This document shows, in pieces, positions 5,864-9,160 of a stretch of DNA of 9,160 nt. How positions within the stretch are numbered: position 1 is the stretch's first letter; every line of letters begins with the position of its first letter. The notes beneath the pieces were generated by a model, which did not search any database, had not been told where the DNA came from, and worked only from the letters and a program-made list of their open reading frames with translations. A program made the position numbers and the translations under genes. Origin of the DNA: SOIA01 sp050116035 (GTDB taxonomy: Bacteria; Acidobacteriota; Aminicenantia; Aminicenantales; Aminicenantaceae); NCBI GenBank assembly GCA_050116035.1, contig JASFPJ010000114.1, positions 1 through 9,160 on the forward strand, written 5' to 3'.

Positions 5864-6967
5864 TTATTTAACAGTGACGACTGGTTTGCCCAGCTTCTTT
5901 TCATCCACATGGATTCCGAGACCCGGTTTCACCGGGACATCCAGCCTCCCCTCTTTTCTCTGAGGCGCATCTTCAGCAAGATGAACATCATTGTAGCTGT
6001 TGAAATCAGTCGAGGTGAAATAAAATTCTGAGCGGGTGCTCCCCACCAAATGAGCGATGGCCGCAGTTGTGATATCCCCTCCCCAGCTGTCTTCTAAGGT
6101 CATCGCGATTCCAAGGGATTCACACATATCTCTCATCAGCTTGGTTTTGGTCAAACCTCCCAGTCTGGAAATCTTCAGGTTAACAACATCCATGGCCCGG
6201 TGATGAAAAGCGGCTAAAAGGGGCCCAACTCCTCTGATCACCTCATCCAGAACCATAGGCTGACGTGTATGTTCCCGGACCATAAGACACTCTTCTAGAG
6301 TCGAGCATGGCTGTTCGACATAGAAGTCCTCCTCGAACAGCGCATTCACTACCCGAATCGCTTTATGCGGCAGCCAGCCAGTGTTGGCATCTGCCACAAG
6401 AATATCTCTGGGCTGGATAACCTTTAAAACAGTCTTGATGCGTTGGATATCATCATCAGGATCGCCTCCGACCTTGAGCTGAAACCTTCGATACCCTTCC
6501 TCTCTGTAACGAGCCACATCCTCTGCCATTTCTTTCGCCGAACCCTGGGATATGGCTCTGTAGAGGGGGAAATTATCCACATACCGCCCGCCTAGAAGAG
6601 TGCAGACAGGGGTTTCTGCAGCCTGGCCGAGAATATCCCAGCAGGCGATATCCAGCGGGGATTTGATATAGTTATGCCCTGTCAACGCCGTATCCATAAT
6701 ATGATTGATGACGTTGAGCTGGCAGGGATCCTTCCCAAGAAGGAGAGGGCCTATCTCTTCGATTCCAGCTGGAACTCCCCGGGCAAAAGCATCCATGTAC
6801 GCTGAGCCCAGAGGACAGACTTCAGCATATCCGTTTATTCCCTCATCTGTCGAGATTCTTACGATAGTGCTCAGGAATGAGGTCACTTCCTGGCCTCTGG
6901 ACCAGGCATATTTGTGGTCGAGGAGTTTATAACTCACTTGATAGACATCAATATGTGTAATTTTCAT
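5864..6967 (-). CDS. Enolase-superfamily (mandelate racemase/muconate lactonizing) enzyme, probable hydroxyproline-type epimerase or dehydratase
   Basis: The 367-residue protein has the full enolase-superfamily plan: an N-terminal capping domain, then a TIM barrel. Metal ligands are D193 (VADANTGW), E218 (YVEQPC) and D241 (VLDEV). General acid/base lysines are K165 (FQLKVGG) and K265 (NLKISRLGG) on opposite faces, fitting 1,1-proton transfer or dehydration alpha to a carboxylate. The stretches CPLGSAYM and GHNYIKSPLDIACWD resemble, from memory, the branch with cis-3-hydroxy-L-proline dehydratase and 4-hydroxyproline betaine 2-epimerase (HpbD). Y57 and K265 fall near HpbD Tyr56 and Lys265, but I see no Trp where HpbD has the cation-pi Trp320 (the stretch reads TSTDFNSYND). 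Substrate is therefore uncertain; proximity to hypD favours a hydroxyproline or proline isomer. The start is supported by AAGGAGA 5 bases upstream. It follows porB by 39 bases. Confidence 0.88.
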   Translation of the reverse strand: MKITHIDVYQVSYKLLDHKYAWSRGQEVTSFLSTIVRISTDEGINGYAEVCPLGSAYMDAFARGVPAGIEEIGPLLLGKDPCQLNVINHIMDTALTGHNYIKSPLDIACWDILGQAAETPVCTLLGGRYVDNFPLYRAISQGSAKEMAEDVARYREEGYRRFQLKVGGDPDDDIQRIKTVLKVIQPRDILVADANTGWLPHKAIRVVNALFEEDFYVEQPCSTLEECLMVREHTRQPMVLDEVIRGVGPLLAAFHHRAMDVVNLKISRLGGLTKTKLMRDMCESLGIAMTLEDSWGGDITTAAIAHLVGSTRSEFYFTSTDFNSYNDVHLAEDAPQRKEGRLDVPVKPGLGIHVDEKKLGKPVVTVK

Positions 6968-6970
6968 CCG

Positions 6971-6992
6971 AATCTCCTTCTCAATGGAGATT
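6971..6992. promoter_or_regulatory. Hairpin enclosing the ribosome site of the enolase-family gene
   Basis: In the porB-enolase gap the minus strand reads AATCTCC, an 8-base loop, then GGAGATT: a perfect 7 bp stem. The GGAGA of the ribosome binding site lies in the 3' arm, 3 bases before the ATG. If folded, the hairpin would limit initiation and set a lower yield for this gene than for porAB in a shared transcript. A regulatory role is inferred. Confidence 0.45.
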
Positions 6993-7006
6993 TGATACCT
7001 TAAACT

Positions 7007-7933
7007 TTAAAATGCTTCGAGCTTGAGGAGCTCTTCCCAATCTTCATCGACCTGCTTCTGGATCTCCTCGAGAACCTGTGCATTCTCCTCCTTGAACAAG
7101 TGCCGGAATCTCCCCTGGCCCTTGAGCCATTCCAGGACCGGCTTTTTTTCTTTTGGTTTGTAGTTGATCTTATACTTCCCGTTTTCCACTTCGTACAGCG
7201 GCCAGACACAGGTATCCGTAGCTAGTTTGGCCAATCGAATTCCCTGAGACTCATCGTATTTCCACTCGGTCGGACAGAGACAGAGAACATTCAGGAACGC
7301 CGGACCTTTGGTTTCGAAAGCCTTCTTGGCCTTGTTGTACAAGTCCTGCCATCTTTGAGGACTGGCCTGAGCCACATACGGAATGTTATGGGCAACCAGG
7401 ACTTTTGTCAGGTCTTTCCGCCACTGAAGCTTCCCCGGACTCTGGCTTCCTTCCGGAGATGTTGTTGCCGATGCGCCAAGAGGCGTGGCCGAAGATCTCT
7501 GCCCGCCGGTGTTGGCATAGGCATTGTTATCATAGCAGACATAAACAATGTCATGTCCCCTTTCCACGGTACCGGAGAGAGCCTGGAGCCCGATATCGTA
7601 GGTACCGCCATCCCCACCGACGCCCATAAATTTAATCTCTTTATCCTTAGAAATTTTCCCTTGTCTCTTCAAAGATTTATACATGGCTTCAATTCCGGCG
7701 ATGGTTGAAGCAGCATTCTCGAAAGCACTGTGGACCCATGTCATGTTCCACGATGTCCTGGGAAAGATGGTCGTGCAGACCTCAAGACAACCTGTCGCAT
7801 TGGCAATGATCAATGGATCTTCTGTCGCTCTGAGGATAATCTTGAAAATGAGTGGAATCCCACAGCCCAGGCACATGCCGTGACCTGCGACCAATCTATC
7901 TTCCATGGAAGCTAAATCCTTCAGTTTTGCCAT
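7007..7933 (-). CDS. porB: Pyruvate:ferredoxin oxidoreductase, beta subunit (TPP- and 4Fe-4S-binding)
   Basis: This catalytic subunit of the multi-subunit, CoA-acetylating pyruvate:ferredoxin oxidoreductase binds thiamine diphosphate and the proximal [4Fe-4S] cluster. The TPP/Mg motif starts GDGGTYDIG (107-115) and ends at NNAYANTGGQ (136-145). Cluster cysteines are C21 and C24 (GMCLGCG), C49 (ATGCLEVC) and C218 or C220 (VLCLCPTEW). The region ATGCLEV through WVHSAFENAA resembles pyruvate-type enzymes more than indolepyruvate or branched-chain ones, but substrate is inferred. The 308-residue length is normal. An AAGGAG site precedes the ATG. It follows porA by 17 bases in an operon. Confidence 0.93.
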   Translation of the reverse strand: MAKLKDLASMEDRLVAGHGMCLGCGIPLIFKIILRATEDPLIIANATGCLEVCTTIFPRTSWNMTWVHSAFENAASTIAGIEAMYKSLKRQGKISKDKEIKFMGVGGDGGTYDIGLQALSGTVERGHDIVYVCYDNNAYANTGGQRSSATPLGASATTSPEGSQSPGKLQWRKDLTKVLVAHNIPYVAQASPQRWQDLYNKAKKAFETKGPAFLNVLCLCPTEWKYDESQGIRLAKLATDTCVWPLYEVENGKYKINYKPKEKKPVLEWLKGQGRFRHLFKEENAQVLEEIQKQVDEDWEELLKLEAF

Positions 7934-7950
7934 TTTTTTCTCCTTCTCCC

Positions 7951-9132
7951 TTACTCTCTCAAATTGATGTAACCGAACCTTTCCTCGACCTTTCCTGTCT
8001 CTGCGATCTTCTCCAGTTTCAAGGCGACATCTTTGAAATGCTCAACCATAATATCCCTTCCACCAAGGCCATAAACATAGTTCACAATCGGAGGCCGCTT
8101 CTCGTAATCATACAGTGCAGAGCGAATCTCAGTGAACAGAGGGGCTCCAAAAGCTCCCGGGCTTGAAGAACGGTCGAGCACCGCGACGGCTTTCATTTTC
8201 TTGAGGGCCTCGGCAATCTTCTGATGAGGAAACGGACGAAAGACTCGCGGCTTGAGAAGGCCGACTTTCTTTCCTTCAGCTCTCAATTCATCGACAGCGT
8301 CCTTGCACGTTCCAGCTGCAGAACTCATGACTACAATGCATGTCTCGGCGTCATCCATCCTGTATTCTTCGAAAAATCCGTATTCACGGCCAAACGATTT
8401 GCCGAACTCCTTTCCGACGGCTTCGATGACTGGCGGTGAATTCTCGATGCCTTCTATCTGACTTCGTTTGTGCTCAAAATAGTAGTCGGTGAAATCGATC
8501 GGACCCACGGTCATCTTTCTGTCGGTATCTAAAAGAGGATAGACCGGCTTGTATTCGCCGACGAATTTCTTGACTTTCGCATCATCTTCAACCTGGATGA
8601 CTTCCATAGAATGACTGATGATGAATCCGTCCAAGCCGACCAAAACAGGAGTCCTGACATCCAGATGTTCAGCGATCCGGAAGGCCTGGATGAAATTGTC
8701 ATATGCTTCCTGGCAGCCTTCCGAATAGATCTGTATCCACCCCGCGTCTCTAGCCCCCATGGTGTCGCTGTGGTCACCGTGGATGTTTATCGGGGCACTC
8801 AAAGAGCGATTGACGATTGCCGCTATAATCGGAAGCCTTAATCCGGCTGCGATGTAGAGCATCTCCCACATCAGAGCTAATCCCTGGGAGGCTGTGGCGG
8901 TCATGACTCGTCCTCCTGCTGAAGCAGCACCGATGCAGACACTCATAGCGCTGTGTTCACTTTCTGGGCAGACGAATTCTCCGCTAATCAAGCCGTCGGC
9001 TTTGAATTTGGCGATGGTTTCTACAATAGCCGTGGACGGTGTGATGGGATAGGCCGCGAGAACGTCGGGATCGATCTGCCTGACTGCCTCGGCGATTGTC
9101 TGGTTACCGTTTAGTGTCTTCAGTGTACTCAT
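7951..9132 (-). CDS. porA: Pyruvate:ferredoxin oxidoreductase, alpha subunit
   Basis: The alpha subunit carries the pyrimidine-binding and transketolase C-terminal-like domains. YPITPST (28-34) is the family motif that contacts TPP and substrate. ESEHSA (57-62) supplies the conserved Glu for the TPP aminopyrimidine. VNRSLSAPINIHGDHSD (107-123) contains the Arg associated with pyruvate binding. The C-terminal part has LKPRVFRPFP and VLDRSSSPGAFG, normal for PorA. The 393-residue length fits the four-subunit type, so gamma and delta subunits should lie upstream, beyond the window. AGGAGG lies in the 28 bases before the ATG. Its reduced ferredoxin could supply electrons to proline-pathway reductases and to the HypE activase; this is inference. 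Confidence 0.93.
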   Translation of the reverse strand: MSTLKTLNGNQTIAEAVRQIDPDVLAAYPITPSTAIVETIAKFKADGLISGEFVCPESEHSAMSVCIGAASAGGRVMTATASQGLALMWEMLYIAAGLRLPIIAAIVNRSLSAPINIHGDHSDTMGARDAGWIQIYSEGCQEAYDNFIQAFRIAEHLDVRTPVLVGLDGFIISHSMEVIQVEDDAKVKKFVGEYKPVYPLLDTDRKMTVGPIDFTDYYFEHKRSQIEGIENSPPVIEAVGKEFGKSFGREYGFFEEYRMDDAETCIVVMSSAAGTCKDAVDELRAEGKKVGLLKPRVFRPFPHQKIAEALKKMKAVAVLDRSSSPGAFGAPLFTEIRSALYDYEKRPPIVNYVYGLGGRDIMVEHFKDVALKLEKIAETGKVEERFGYINLRE

Positions 9133-9158
9133 TTGTCACTCCCTCCTGCCAGCTCGAT
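9129..9158 (-). CDS. Possible 3' end of an upstream gene overlapping porA
   Basis: In one minus-strand frame the last bases of the window encode IELAGGSDK followed by TGA, which overlaps the porA start as ATGA (9129-9132). Such 4-base overlaps are common between coupled operon genes, and a delta or gamma subunit gene would be expected here. With only nine codons visible neither the frame nor the identity is secure; another frame also stops nearby. Confidence 0.3.
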   Translation of the reverse strand: MELAGGSDK

Positions 9159-9160
9159 TT

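Noticed and set aside
7007..9132. Indolepyruvate or 2-oxoisovalerate:ferredoxin oxidoreductase
   Set aside because: Subunit lengths and the VNRSLSAPINIHGDHSD and ATGCLEV/WVHSAFENAA regions fit pyruvate-type PorA/PorB better.

Overview
The window reads as chromosomal DNA from an anaerobic bacterium. Strict anaerobiosis is indicated by a glycyl radical enzyme with its radical-SAM activase and by a ferredoxin-dependent pyruvate oxidoreductase. Bacterial affiliation is indicated by AGGAGG-type ribosome sites and a GntR-family regulator. The phylum cannot be fixed from the sequence. A peptide-fermenting lineage would fit the gene content, and small non-autonomous repeats sit between genes.

Every gene lies on the minus strand, so transcription runs from high to low coordinates. 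In transcription order: the last codons of an unidentified gene (9129-9158), porA (7951-9132) and porB (7007-7933) for pyruvate:ferredoxin oxidoreductase, an enolase-superfamily racemase/dehydratase (5864-6967), a composite repeat element (5575-5861), a GntR/FCD regulator (4811-5506), a glycyl-radical activase hypE (3899-4807), trans-4-hydroxy-L-proline dehydratase hypD (1529-3895), a second repeat element (1379-1543), and an M24B prolidase-like peptidase running off the left edge (1-1280).

The central part reads as a hydroxyproline (collagen-peptide) utilisation module. The prolidase-like enzyme would release Pro or Hyp from Xaa-Pro/Xaa-Hyp dipeptides. HypD, activated by HypE, would dehydrate trans-4-hydroxy-L-proline to pyrroline-5-carboxylate. 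The enolase-superfamily protein resembles the branch acting on hydroxyproline isomers and betaines. HypD is assigned firmly: all nine active-site residues I remember from the Clostridioides difficile enzyme, plus the radical glycine, are present at one constant offset of -3.

Two features tie the module together. The promoters of the regulator operon and of the peptidase have the same layout: a TTGxxx -35 box, a 17-base spacer, and a TATATC -10 box inside an identical TGATATATCA palindrome. This suggests one regulator controls both. In addition, two small inverted-repeat elements sit exactly at gene 3' ends, and one of them supplies the last four residues and stop codon of HypD.
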